This document shows, piece by piece, positions 1-10,166 of a stretch of DNA of 64,000 nucleotides; the first letter of the stretch is position 1, and every line of letters starts with the position of its first letter. The notes under the pieces are model-generated. The model was not told where the DNA came from. It saw nothing but the letters and a program-made list of their open reading frames with translations, and made no database searches. This stretch comes from Eopsaltria australis (taxonomy: Eukaryota > Chordata > Aves > Passeriformes > Petroicidae). The translations under genes were made by a program, and so were the position numbers. The stretch is from assembly GCA_034509425.1 (NCBI GenBank), contig JAVTVJ010001780.1, positions 18,988 to 82,987 on the forward strand, in the 5' to 3' direction.

Positions 1-3000
1 ACTGGGTCTCCCCATCCTCCCGCATTACCCACCAAGTGCACCCAGGTCCTTGGGCAAAGACAATCCCACGAATGGGTTTGCCCTTCCCCATGGGGGACGC
101 AACCCACACTGACTTCCCCAGCCACTTTCCTATGTGTAGTGCAGGAACCTTGTCTCCTTCCACAGTTGTCTAAGGGTTTAGTTTGGGCGGGACCAGGGCG
201 ATTAACAGATCCCCTAGTATTGACTAGCCAAGTGGCTTCTGCCAAGTTCACATCCCAATGCTTCCATGTCCCATTACCTAGTGCCCTTAACATAGTTTTT
301 AATAGTCCATTATATCTTTCAATCTTCCCAGAGGCCTGTGGGTGATAAGGGATATGATATATCCACTTAATGCCATGCCTCTTTGCCCAGGAGTTAATAA
401 GATTATTTCGAAAATGAGTCCCATTGTCTGACTCAATTCTATCTGGGGTTTCATGTCGCCACAAAATGTCTCTTTCAAGACCTGAAATTGTGTTCCGAGC
501 CATGGCATGGTTTACTGGGTACGTTTCCAGCCAGCCAGTTGTGGCCTCCACCATGGTGAGGATGTAACTCTTGCCTTGGCGTGTTCGTGGCAATGGCCCA
601 ATGTAATCAATTTGCCAGGCTTCACCATACTGGAACCCCAGCCACCGCCCTCCACTCCAAAGAGGCTTCACTCGTGTGGCTCGCTTGATGGCAGCGCATG
701 TTTCACACTGATGAATAACCTGTGTGATGGCCTCCATGGTCAGATCCACCCCTCGATCATGAGCCCATCTGTATGTTGCATCCCTTCCAAGATGCCCTGA
801 TGTTTCGTGGGCCCATCGGGCTATAAATAGCTCACCCTTTCTCTCCCAATCTAGGTCCACCTGAGCTATTCCAATTTTGGTGGCCTTATCTATCCGTTCG
901 TTGTTTTGATGCTCCTCAGTGGCACGACTTCTGGGCACATGGGCATCTACATGGCGTACTTTCACAGTCATGTTTTCTATCCGTGCAGCAATGTCTTGCC
1001 ATAATGCAGCAGCCCAGATGGGTTTTCCCCTGCGCTGCCAGTTGGTTTTCTTCCACTGCTGCAGCCATCCCCATAGGGCATTAGCCACCATCCAGGAGTC
1101 AGTATAGAGATAGAGTATGGGCCACTTTTCTCTCTCAGCAATCTCTAGGGCTAGTTGGATGGCTTTCACCTCTGCAAACTGGCTTGATTCACCAACCCCT
1201 TCAGCAGTCTTAATGACTTGTCGTGTGGGATTCCACATAGCAGCTTTCCACCTCTGATGGTTTCCTATCACTTGGCAGGATCCATCAGTAAATAAAGCAT
1301 ATTTTCTTTCGTTTTCTGGTAACTCGTTATATGGTGGTGCTTCTTGGGCACGAGTCACCTTCTCAGACAGTGCTCCAAAATCTATGGCTTCTAGCCAACT
1401 CAAAATCTCTTCTAGGATTCCTGGGAAGTTGGGTTTTCCCATTCGGGCTCGTTGTGTAATTAAGGCCACCCACTTACTCCATGTAGCACTGGTTGCATGA
1501 TGCATGGAGGGAATGTTTCCTTTGAACATCCAGTGTGGGACAGGCAATCGTGGTGCCAAGAGGAGACATGCTTCAGTCCCAACAACTTCTGAGGCTGCTC
1601 GAACCCCCTCATAAGCCGCTAGTATTTCTTTTTCAGTTGGAGTATAGTGGGCTTCTGATCCTCGGTAACTCCTGCTCCAGAATCCTAATGGCCGACCTCG
1701 GGTTTCTCCTGCGGTCCTCTGCCAGAGGCTCCAGGTGAGGCCCTGCTCCCCAGCTGCAGTGTAGAGTATATTTTGCACATCTGGTCCTGTCTGAACAGGC
1801 CCAAGAGCCACCGCACGAGCTATTTCCTGTTTGATTTGCTCAAAGGCCTGTTTCTGCTCAGGGCCCCACTTGAAGTCATTCTTCTTCTGGGTCACTCGAT
1901 AGAGGGGGCCCACAAGGTGACTATAGCCTGGAATGTGCATTCTCCAGAATCCTACAAGGCCCAGGAAAGCTTGTGTTTCCTTCTTAGTAACTGGTGGAGA
2001 CATATTGGCAATTTTGTCAACCACCTCTGTAGGCACATGACGGCGCCCATCCTGCCATTTTATTCCTAGAAACTGGATTTCCTGCGCAGGTCCCTTCACC
2101 TCACTTTTTTTTATGGTGAGACCAGCTTTCAGAAGAATTTGGATTATTTTCTTCCCTTTTTCAAAAACTTCTCCTGCTGTATCCCCCCACACAATGATAT
2201 CATCAATATATTGCAGGTGTTCCAGAGCTCCACCCTGTTCCAGGGCAGCCTGGATCAGGCCATGGCAGATGGTGGGGCTGTGTCTCCACCCCTGGGGCAG
2301 TCGGTTCCAGGTGTACTGGACACCCCTCCAAGTGAAAGCAAATTGTGGCCTGCACTCTGCCGCCAGAGGGATTGAGAAAAATGCATTAGCTATGTCAATT
2401 GTTGCATACCATTTGGCTGCTTTTGACTCTAGCTCATATTGGAGGTCCAACATGTCTGGTACGGCAGCACTGAGAGGTGGTGTGACTTCATTCAGGCCCC
2501 GATAGTCCACTGTCAGCCGCCATTCCCCATTTGGCTTCCACACTGGCCATATGGGGCTGTTGAAGGGTGAGCGGGTCCTGCTGATAACTCCTTGGCTCTC
2601 CAGTCGATGAATTAGTTCATGGATAGGAGTCATGGAGTCCCGGTTGGTACGATACTGCCTCCGGTGCACTGTCCTGGTAGCAATCGGTACTTGTTGATCT
2701 TCCACCTGCAGCAATCCTAAGATGAAGGGATCTTCTGAGAGGCCAGGCAGGGTGGATAACTGTTTGATCTTCTCTGTATTCACCGCAGCTATGCCAAAGG
2801 CCCATCGATATCCCTTTGGATCCTTAAAATACCCTCTCCTGAGGTAGTCGATGCCAAGGATACAAGGGGCCTCTGGACCAGTCACAATGGGGTGCCTTTG
2901 CCATCTGTCCCCTGTTAAGCTCACCTCAGCTTTTACTACCGACAACTCTTGGCATCCCCCTGTCACTCCAGAGATCCAGATGGCTTCTGCACTCTTGTGC

Positions 3001-3143
3001 CTCGATGGCATCAGTGTACACTGTGCACCGGTGTCCACTAAAGCTTTGTACTTCTGTGGATCTGATGTGCCAGGCCATCGAATCCACACCGTCCAGTATA
3101 CCTGGTCATCCCTTTCCTCCTCCTGGCCGGAGGCAGGGATCCT
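1..3143 (-). CDS. pol: ERVL-1 pol: protease, RT, RNase H, integrase (partial at edge)
   Basis: One reading frame follows the gag UAG and stays open from 3143 to the window edge, over 1,000 codons. Domains in order: aspartic protease with DTG at 3035-3027; reverse transcriptase with YIDD at 2210-2199; RNase H with FTDGS near 1290 and YTDSW near 1115; integrase with an HHCC zinc site (H-x4-H near 805-785, CETC near 710-700) and catalytic D at 608, D at 428 and E at 320. I read the frame through all these landmarks without a stop. Near 168 a single-base shift moves the last ~55 integrase residues into another frame, with no stop before the edge. The catalytic residues of all four enzymes are present. 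Class III assignment rests on the overall RT/integrase pattern. Whether the gene ends normally is unknown. Confidence 0.85.
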
Positions 3144-3146
3144 CTA
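3108..3146 (-). promoter_or_regulatory. Gag-pol junction: in-frame UAG followed by hairpin
   Basis: UAG at 3146-3144 is followed by AGG, then ATCCCT (3140-3135), which pairs perfectly with AGGGAT (3113-3108). Inside it CCTCC (3133-3129) pairs with GGAGG (3123-3119) around a 5-nt loop. Gag and pol are in the same frame, so only this codon separates them. The arrangement is like the amber readthrough of gammaretroviruses. The other two ERVL-class copies have the same UAG. Confidence 0.65.
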
Positions 3147-4192
3147 TTCCTGTTCTTGGTCAGAGTATTCACTGTCTGACCTTTGTGATGCCAAATCAGA
3201 AGTTCCCTCCTCAGGACTGTAGGAAACAGTTTTAGTTTTCTTATATCTGGGAAATTGCTGATTGTCTTCTGGTCTCTCTGTGGTAACTACACTGACAGTC
3301 TTCTTGGGCGGCCCCTTCTTAACAGGTCTCTTCCCCCTCAGTTCTCGGACCTGGGCGCTCAGCTTAGAGGTGGGTTCACCATCCCATTTCCTCATGTCCT
3401 CTCCATGCTCACGCAGGAAAAACCAGAGCTCGTTACGTGGCCTGTTCTTGGGGATTCCTTTCCCTCTGACTGGGGTTGGAAAGGAGCGATCTCTTGGGCT
3501 GCTTCTAAAAGTTGGGGTGGTGGCTCGCAGGGATGAGGGAGCACCCAGAGTTTCTTCTACATTTCGGAGCCAGGCGGACGCCACCTCTACAGTTGGTGTA
3601 TCCATTTTTGGGTAATAAAGTGCCGCCAAGCTGCTGGATTATGATGCCGGGGCACCTTGAACCACCTTCCTCCACATGGCAAGTGTACAAGGGACATCCT
3701 CTGGATCTATGGTGACGCTATCATCCTTTAGATCACTATAGACAATTTCCAGCACTGCTAATTCTCTCAAGTACTGGATACTTTCATCCACATTGGTCCA
3801 CTTCCCTGGGGACTTTACAAGATCTTCCTTAAAAGGATATCTTGCCTTCACGCTTGAGAGAAGCCGTCTCCAGAGGCTACAAACTGCTCCTTCCTTTGCA
3901 AGTCCTCTTGCAATTTCCCGATCCTTAGCGAAGGATCCCAGCTGTTGGGCTTCATGACCTTCTAACTGCTGACTATCGGCCCCATTATCCCAGCATCGCA
4001 GCAGCCATGCAGGAATCCTCTCACCTGACTGGCGGCTGTAATCCTTTCGCAAGTCTCAAAGTTCGGATGGGGTCAGGGACCGAGTAACTTCGGTCTCCTG
4101 TTTAATCTGCCTCATTCCCTTCGATTCCTTTGCTGAGGGACCTGCCTCTTGATCTAGCCCCATCTCTTCTTCCTCTTCTTCTTCTTCTCTTA
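3144..4192 (-). pseudogene. gag: ERVL-1 gag, matrix/capsid core (two in-frame stops)
   Basis: This is the structural Gag core in the same frame as pol. It starts with an acidic glutamate run (about 4190-4150), then a capsid-like segment containing WLLRCW and the IQYLRELAVLEIVYSD block, then ELWFFLREHGEDMRKWD near the C-terminus. The last three blocks have clear counterparts in the neighbouring ERVL-2a gag. Two in-frame stops break it: TGA at 4058-4056 and TAA at 3641-3639. No CCHC zinc knuckle is present; a lysine/arginine-rich stretch (GKRPVKKGPPKK) may bind RNA instead, as the basic boxes of spumavirus Gag do. The gene ends at a UAG (3146-3144) directly in frame with pol, which is treated separately. 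Confidence 0.75.
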
Positions 4193-4804
4193 CTAATCGG
4201 CCTGAAACTTGCCTTGTCCATTTTTTTTTTGTTTCACTACTAGGGCAATTACTGTAGTTGTTGTGGTTTGGGTTCCTATCTCAGACATAGTTGTTATGGT
4301 TTGTATCCCTGCCTCAGCCACAGCTGTAGTTTGTGTCCCTGTCTCAGCTATAGTGTCCTCAGGCACAGTTTGAGTTCCTGCCTCAACCACAGTCTTCTGA
4401 GAATATTGAACAGAGGCCCGGTAAGCCCAGGCCAGCCCCCAGTACAGGGTGAGAAGCTGCTCGCATTCCTGAGAGTAAACGAGGCACCCTTCTGTCAGCC
4501 GATGGGCCAGTTTGTTAGGGTTATTTACCTCTTCAGGAGTAAACTCCCAGGCAACGGGAGGTGATAACCGCCCTAGGAACCTGCCCAAATCCCGCCATAT
4601 ACCTTTCCACCAAGGAACTGGGTAGCTCAGGGCAGATTTTAACAGCTCCTCACCCAAGGGTCGTTTCCTTCTGTACCAGGGAGATGACAATTTCCATGAA
4701 TTGAATAAGGTAACAACAGTGTTGGCTAATATTATTAATAATATCAGGAAGCTTATGTAAGGGTTGGCAATAATCACAGGAGCCTGCAGTAAAAGATCAT
4801 CCAT
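4193..4804 (-). pseudogene. gag: ERVL-1 gag, N-terminal part with membrane segment and GTQT array
   Basis: This open stretch lies between the primer site and the recognisable Gag core. The frame is open from 4930, but ATG at 4804 (MDDLLLQ...) gives a compact start. Residues about 16-34 form a strongly hydrophobic segment (YISFLILLIILANTVVTLF), followed by KRKRP-like basic residues. The C-terminal third carries four near-repeats of E-x-G-T/I-Q-T spaced 10-13 residues apart. The frame is lost at a run of ten A residues (plus 4221-4230), and the Gag core continues in another frame. I infer that this was once the N-terminus of Gag. TQT is the anchor of the dynein light chain LC8 motif, so a trafficking role is possible. 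It could instead be a separate small leader protein. Confidence 0.55.
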
Positions 4805-5014
4805 ACTCAAATTCACCCTGGGCAGAGAGAAGGAGTTATATTCATTCACAGTCATTGCTTGTTTCAACATGTTCCCGAACTTCGCAAAACAAAGATAAAC
4901 AGTGTGGCAGCCGAAGGCCGTATGCCACACAGGAGTTTACTACTTGAGAGCTGCTATTGGTAATTACTAGGGCATGCAATATATGTATATATAGAAGAAA
5001 ACTGCCTTTATCTC

Positions 5015-5032
5015 GTCCCTGTTCGGGCGCCA
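5015..5032 (-). other. Primer binding site, tRNA-Lys3 type
   Basis: The minus strand reads TGGCGCCCGAACAGGGAC, matching the 3' end of tRNA-Lys3 (UUU), the primer used by HIV-1 and MMTV. It lies 8 nt from the LTR end. ERVL elements of mammals are named for tRNA-Leu priming, so a Lys primer is notable here. Confidence 0.85.
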
Positions 5033-5040
5033 AAATAGAC

Positions 5041-5613
5041 TGTCGTGGGTTGACCTTGGCCAGGGGCCAGGTGCCCACTCAGTCACTCTATCACTCCCCC
5101 TCCCGCTGGGAGAGGGGAGAGGATAATATTGGAAAAGAATATCAGGGTGAGTAAAGGCAGTTTTATCACAGTGGGAAAAAAAAATAGAAGAAGCAAGTTG
5201 AAAGTTGCGCGCACAAGAGCAAGAAGAGAAAACAATCAATCTCTACTTCCCATCAGCAGCGATGTCCAGACACTTTCTGGGAAGCAGGGCTTCAGCACGC
5301 GTGGTGGTTTTTCAAGGAGACAAACATGAGCCAGCCCTGAGTGCCTCCTCCTCCTCCTCTCTTCCTTCCCTTATATATCTGAGCTGATGTCATATGGTAT
5401 GGAATATCCCTTTGGCTGACTGGGGTCAGCTGGCCTGCTGGTGTCCCCTCCCAGGATCTTGCCCCCCCCATCTCCTTCAGTGGGGGAAGGAATGTCACAG
5501 GGACAGCACAGCTTGGCAGTAGCCAAAACACTGCTCGGTTATCAACACGAGCTACCAAAGCAAAGCACAGCACTGTAAGGCCTGTGAGCTTTACCCCAGT
5601 CAGACCCAATACA
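5041..5613 (-). repeat. 5' LTR of ERVL-1 (573 bp)
   Basis: On the minus strand the LTR starts TGTATTGGG and ends CCACGACA, the expected TG...CA form. A TATA-like ATATATAA lies near 5378-5371, followed by a purine-rich (GGA)n stretch. The primer site begins 8 nt beyond the LTR end. No close relative of this LTR is seen elsewhere in the window, so it differs from family A although the internal genes are related. Confidence 0.85.
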
Positions 5614-5614
5614 G

Positions 5615-6880
5615 GTGGGAGTCCTGGTGAAGGAGATACGTGAGATGGGCCAAGCGCTGAAGGAATACACTCGCCCAGCTGGTGGGAAACCCTTCCCCTA
5701 CCCCAAAGAGGGAGAGTCTAATGGGGCAGCAGGGGAACCCAGGGACGTTATAACCGCTCAGGCTCCAGTCAGATCAGAAGGGCAGCCACAGCCAGCAGCA
5801 GTCGCCCCTGTGGAAAAGAGGAAGACTAAGGTTAAACCAGAGCAGCCAGTGAGTAATGATAGGGAAGCAGGGCCCTCTCAACCAGTAGGGAAGCCAAGGA
5901 TTGAAATCACTACCGAGACCCTGGGGTATGACAGTCTCCGTAATCTATGAAAAGACATTGTGCGACGGGGTCGTGAGCCTTTTACAACCTGGTTACTTCG
6001 GGTCTGGGACCTTATGGGTATGGGCGTGCAGCTGGATAGTATTGAGGCAAGGCAGATGGGACCCTTGTCCCAGGACTCGAGGGTTGATCAGGTATTCGGA
6101 AGAGACGAAGGGCCCCTGTCTCTCTGGGAACAGCTTTTAATAAGTGTAAGAGAGAGGTTTGTCAACAGGGAGAGAATGCAGGAGTACCATCATAGAAGAC
6201 CATGGAAGACTCTTGAGGAGGGAATCCAACAGCTGAGGGAAGTGGCAGTATTGGAGGTACTCATTGGGAGGGATGGACAACATGATAATGACCCCGACAA
6301 GGTCAAGTGTACAGGGCAAATGTTGTGGAACCTGGCAAAGCTAGGGCCCTCCCAATACACCGTCTTCATTGCAACAATTAATGCTGATGACAACCGAGAG
6401 ACAGTGGGCTCCATAGCCACCAAACTCAGGAATTATGATAGTATGATCAGTGGCCCAATGCAGGCTCAGGTCTCTGCTGTGGTCAAAGACCTCAGAGAGG
6501 AGATGATGAGGGAGGTGAGGGAGGAGATGAGGTTGATGAGTGCGGCACCAGTGCGAGTCACAAGCCCCAAAGTCAGAGCCCAGCACCCCCCAGCCAGGGA
6601 GAGAGGGTACACCCCACGATCTGAGCTGTGGTTCTTCCTGTGTGACCACGGGGAAGACATGAGGAAGTGGGATAAGAAACCCACTGCTGCCCTGGCAGCA
6701 CGGGTAGGGCAACTCAAGGACGGAAAGACTAACTGAGGCGGGGGGTCTACTAAAGTGAAGGTAGCCTCAGCCTCCTGTGACCGAGATGCCAGATATTACG
6801 GAAAACAGGACGATCTCTTAGATCCCCTGGAGGGGACCTCTACTATGTATGCCCAGGAAAGAAATGATAACCAGGGCTAG
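5615..6880 (+). pseudogene. gag: ERVL-2a gag (5'-truncated, two in-frame stops)
   Basis: A Gag remnant in the same frame as pol. It opens with a low-complexity region rich in proline, glutamine and lysine, then the capsid-like core with TTWLLRVWDL, and near the end SELWFFLCDHGEDMRKWD, a block shared with ERVL-1 Gag. TGA at 5948-5950 and TGA at 6734-6736 interrupt it. The first probably arose from CGA by CpG decay. Downstream of the second stop the frame continues to a UAG at 6878-6880, the natural gag end. No zinc knuckle is seen. The N-terminal membrane segment and GTQT array of ERVL-1 would lie upstream of the truncation and cannot be checked here. Confidence 0.78.
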
Positions 6881-6926
6881 AGGGGCCCTGCCTCTAGCCA
6901 GGAAGAGGCACGGGAAAACCGGGCCT
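6878..6926 (+). promoter_or_regulatory. Gag-pol junction: in-frame UAG followed by hairpin
   Basis: UAG at 6878-6880 lies in the common gag/pol frame. Downstream, TGCCTCT (6889-6895) pairs perfectly with AGAGGCA (6904-6910) around an 8-nt loop. GGCCC (from 6884) can also pair with GGGCC (from about 6921). The position matches the ERVL-1 hairpin but the paired bases differ. Confidence 0.65.
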
Positions 6927-9900
6927 TTTGGACAGTGTGGATCCGATGGCCTGGCACATCAGAGCCACAAATATATGAAGCGTTAGTTGACACTGGTGTG
7001 CAGTGTACCTTAATACCATCAGGACATGTGGGGGCAGAACCTGTTTCTATTGCCGGGGTGACAGGGGGATCGCAGCAATTAACCTTGTTGGAAGCCGAGG
7101 TGAGCCTGCCCGGGAAGGAGTGGCAGAAACACCCCATTGTGACTGGTCCAGAGGCCCCGTGTATTCTGGGCATAGACTTCCTCCGGAATGGCTATTACAA
7201 AGACCCAAAGGGACTCAGGTGGGCTTTCGGAATAGCGACTGTGGAGGCAGAGGGCATCAGGCAACTGAACACCTTGCCTGGACTATCAGAAAATCCAAAT
7301 GCAGTGGGACTCCTGAGAGTAAAAGAGCAACAAGTGCCAATTGCCACCTCGACAGTGCACCGCCGGCAGTACCGGACCAATCGAGACGCCGTGATCCCCA
7401 TCCACAAGATGATCCGTGACCTGGAAAGCCAAGGAGTGGTCAGTAAAGCTCACTCACCCTTCAACAGCCCCATCTGGCCTGTGCGCAAGTCTGACGGGGA
7501 ATGGAGATTGACTGTGGACTATCGTGGCTTGAATGAAGTGACTCCACCATTGAGTGCTGCCGTGCCAGACATGCTGGAGCTCCAGTACGAGCTGGAGTCC
7601 AAGGCAGCAAAGTGGTATGCCACCATTGACATCGCCAATGCGTTTTTCTCCATCCCTCTGGCAGCGGAGTGCAGGCCTCAGTCGCCTTCACCTGGAGAGG
7701 TGTGCAATATACCTGGAATCGGTTACCCCAGGGGTGGAGGCACAGCCCCACATCTGCCATGGACTGATCCAGGCTGCACTGGAAAAGGGTGAGGCTCCAG
7801 AGCATCTCCAATACATCGATGACATCATTGTGTGGGGGAACACGGCAGCAGAGGTATTTGAGAAAGGAGAGAAGATCATCATGATCCTCCTGGAAGCCGG
7901 TTTTGCCATCAAGAGAAGCAAAGTCAAGGGACCTGCTCGAGAGATCCAGTTCCTGGGGGTAAAATGGCAAGATGGACGGCGCCAGATTCCCACTGAGGTC
8001 ATCAATAAGATCACCGCGATGTCTCCGCCAACTAACAAAAAGGAAACGCAAGCTTTCCTAGGGGCCATAGGCTTTTGGAGGATGCACATTCCAGAGTACA
8101 GCCAGATTGTGAGCCCTCTCTACCTGGTTACCCGCAAGAAGAATGATTTCCACTGGGGCCCTGAACAGCAACAAGCGTTTGCCCAGATCAAGCAGGAGAT
8201 CGCTCACGCGGTAGTGCTTGGCCCAGTAAGGATGGGACCAGAGGTGAGGAATGTGCTTTACTCTGTAGCCGGGAACAATGGCTTGTCCTGGAGCCTTTGG
8301 CAGAAAGTGCCTGGAGAGACTCGAGGCTGACCGCTGGGATTCTGGAGCCAAAGTTACAGAGGGTCTGAAGCCAACTACACCCCCACAGAGAAGGAAATCT
8401 TGGCCGCCTATGAAGGAGTTCAAGCCACCTCCGAGGTAATCGGCACTGAAGCACAACTCCTCCTGGCATCCCGACTAGCAGTGCTGGGGTGGATGTTTAA
8501 AGGAAAGGCTCCCTCTACCCACCACGCCACTGATGCCACATGGAGTAAGTGGATCGCACTTATCACACAGCGTGCCCGCATTGGAAATCCAAACCGCCCT
8601 GAGATCCTGGAAATAATTACGAATTGGCCAGAAGGTGAAAGCTTTGGTCTCACTGACAAAGAGGAGCAAGAACAAGTGACCCGGGCTGAGGAGGCTCCAC
8701 CATACAATCAACTGCTAGCTGAAGAAACGTGCTACGCCCTTTTCACTGATGGTTCCTGTCACATCATAGGGATGAACTGGAAGTGGAAAGCAGCTGTGTG
8801 GAGCCCCACACAACAAGTTGCAGAAGCCACCGAAGGAGAGGGTGGGTCGAGCCAATTTGCTGAACTCAAAGCCGTTCAGCTGGCCCTGGACATTGCTGAG
8901 AGAGAGAAGTGGCCAAAGCTCTACCTCTACACAGATTCGTGGATGGTAGCCAATGCTCTATGGGGTTGACTGGAAAGGTGGAATAAGGCCAACTGGCAGC
9001 GTAGAGGAAAACCAATCTGGGCAGCTGATGAACGGAAAGACATTGCCACTCGGGTAGAGAAGCTACCCGTAAAGCTCCGCCATGTAGATGCCCATGTCCC
9101 TAAGAGCCGAGCTAACAAAGAACACCAGAACAACAAGCAGGTAGATCACGCTGCAAAGACAGAGGTGGCACATATAGATTTAGACTGGCAACACAAAGGG
9201 GAGTTGTTCCTAGCCCGATGGGCCCATGATGCCTCAGGCCACCAGGGCAGAGATGCCACCTATAAGTGGGCACGAGACCGAGGGGTGGATCTAACCATGG
9301 ACAGTATCTCCCAGGTGATCCATGATTGTGAGACGTGCGCCGCGATCAAACAGGCCAAGCGGGTGAAGCCTCTATGGTATGGTGGACGGTGGTCCAAATA
9401 TAAGTATGGAGAGGCTTGGCAGATTGATTACATCACACTGCCCCAGACATGCCAAGGCAAGTACTACATTCTCACAATGGTAGAAGCCACCACAGGATGG
9501 CTGGAGAGCTACCCTGTGCCTCATGCCACTGCTCGGAACACCATCCTGGGCCTCGAAAAACAGGTTGTTTGGAGACATGATACCCCTGAGAGAATTGAAT
9601 CTGACAATGGGACTCATTTCAAAGTAGTCTTATAAACATCTGGGCTAGGGAACATGGCATCGAGTGGGTGTACCATATCCCTTATCATGCACCAGCAGCT
9701 GGGAAAGTTGAACGGTACAATGGCCTGCTTAAAACCACCTTGAAAGCACTGGGTGGGGGGACGTTCAAGAACTGGAAGACTAATTTAGCAAAGGCCACAT
9801 GGTTAGTGAACACCCGAAGATCCTCCAACCGAGCAGGGCCTGCCCACTCTGACCCCTTGCGAACAACAGATGGAGAAAAGGTTCCAGTAGCACACATGAG

Positions 9901-10027
9901 AGGTATGCTGGGAAATACTGTTTGGGTTAACTCTGCCTCAAGCAAAGACAATCCCATCCGTGGGGCTGTCTTTGCTCAGGGACCAGGCTGTACCTGGTGG
10001 GTGATGCAAAGAGATGGAGAGACCTGA
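6881..10027 (+). pseudogene. pol: ERVL-2a pol: protease, RT, RNase H, integrase (broken)
   Basis: The full domain order is kept. Protease has DTG near 6989 and the ILGIDFL block. RT has YIDD at 7812-7823. RNase H has FTDGS near 8740 and YTDSW near 8930. Integrase has a zinc site near 9225-9335 and catalytic D (9424), D (about 9602) and E (about 9710). Lesions found by comparison with ERVL-2b: a one-base loss near 7682 between the RT fingers and palm; TGA at 8328-8330 (CGA in 2b); TGA at 8967-8969 (TGG in 2b) within RNase H; and a one-base loss near 9625, just after the second integrase aspartate. The last segment runs 9668-10027. It cannot make a functional polyprotein. Catalytic motifs remain readable in their separate frames. 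Confidence 0.88.
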
Positions 10028-10150
10028 TGCATACCTCAAGGAGATCTTGTTTTAGGGTGAACTACTTATGACACCGTGCTTGTATTGTATCTGCATGTAT
10101 GTATATACTTCGAAAGTTTAAATTTAATGTAAGGTGTTTGCATGGGAAAA

Positions 10151-10166
10151 AATTCGGGGTGGAGAA
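10151..10166 (+). other. Polypurine tract of ERVL-2a
   Basis: A purine-rich run ending GGGGTGGAGAA lies immediately before the LTR start. The same tract precedes the LTR of ERVL-2b (about 43266-43276). It would prime plus-strand DNA synthesis. Confidence 0.75.

Larger units (their letters stand above)
1..5613 (-). mobile_element. ERVL-1: ERVL-class provirus, 5' part
   Basis: An LTR provirus read on the minus strand. From right to left it has a 5' LTR (5613-5041), a primer binding site (5032-5015), gag (about 4804-3144) and pol (3143 to the left edge). The 3' end lies outside the window. The pol motifs (aspartic protease DTG, RT YIDD, RNase H, zinc-binding integrase with D,D,E) and their order resemble class III (ERVL, spuma-related) retroviruses. 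No env is visible, but the part after integrase is off the window. Gag is broken, whereas pol is almost undamaged. The neighbouring plus-strand element begins exactly at this LTR, so ERVL-1 probably inserted into that element's gag; this is inference, because the left junction cannot be seen. Confidence 0.88.

Noticed and set aside
6341..6712. Minus-strand open frames opposite ERVL-2a gag and pol
   Set aside because: They are antisense shadows of the real plus-strand genes.
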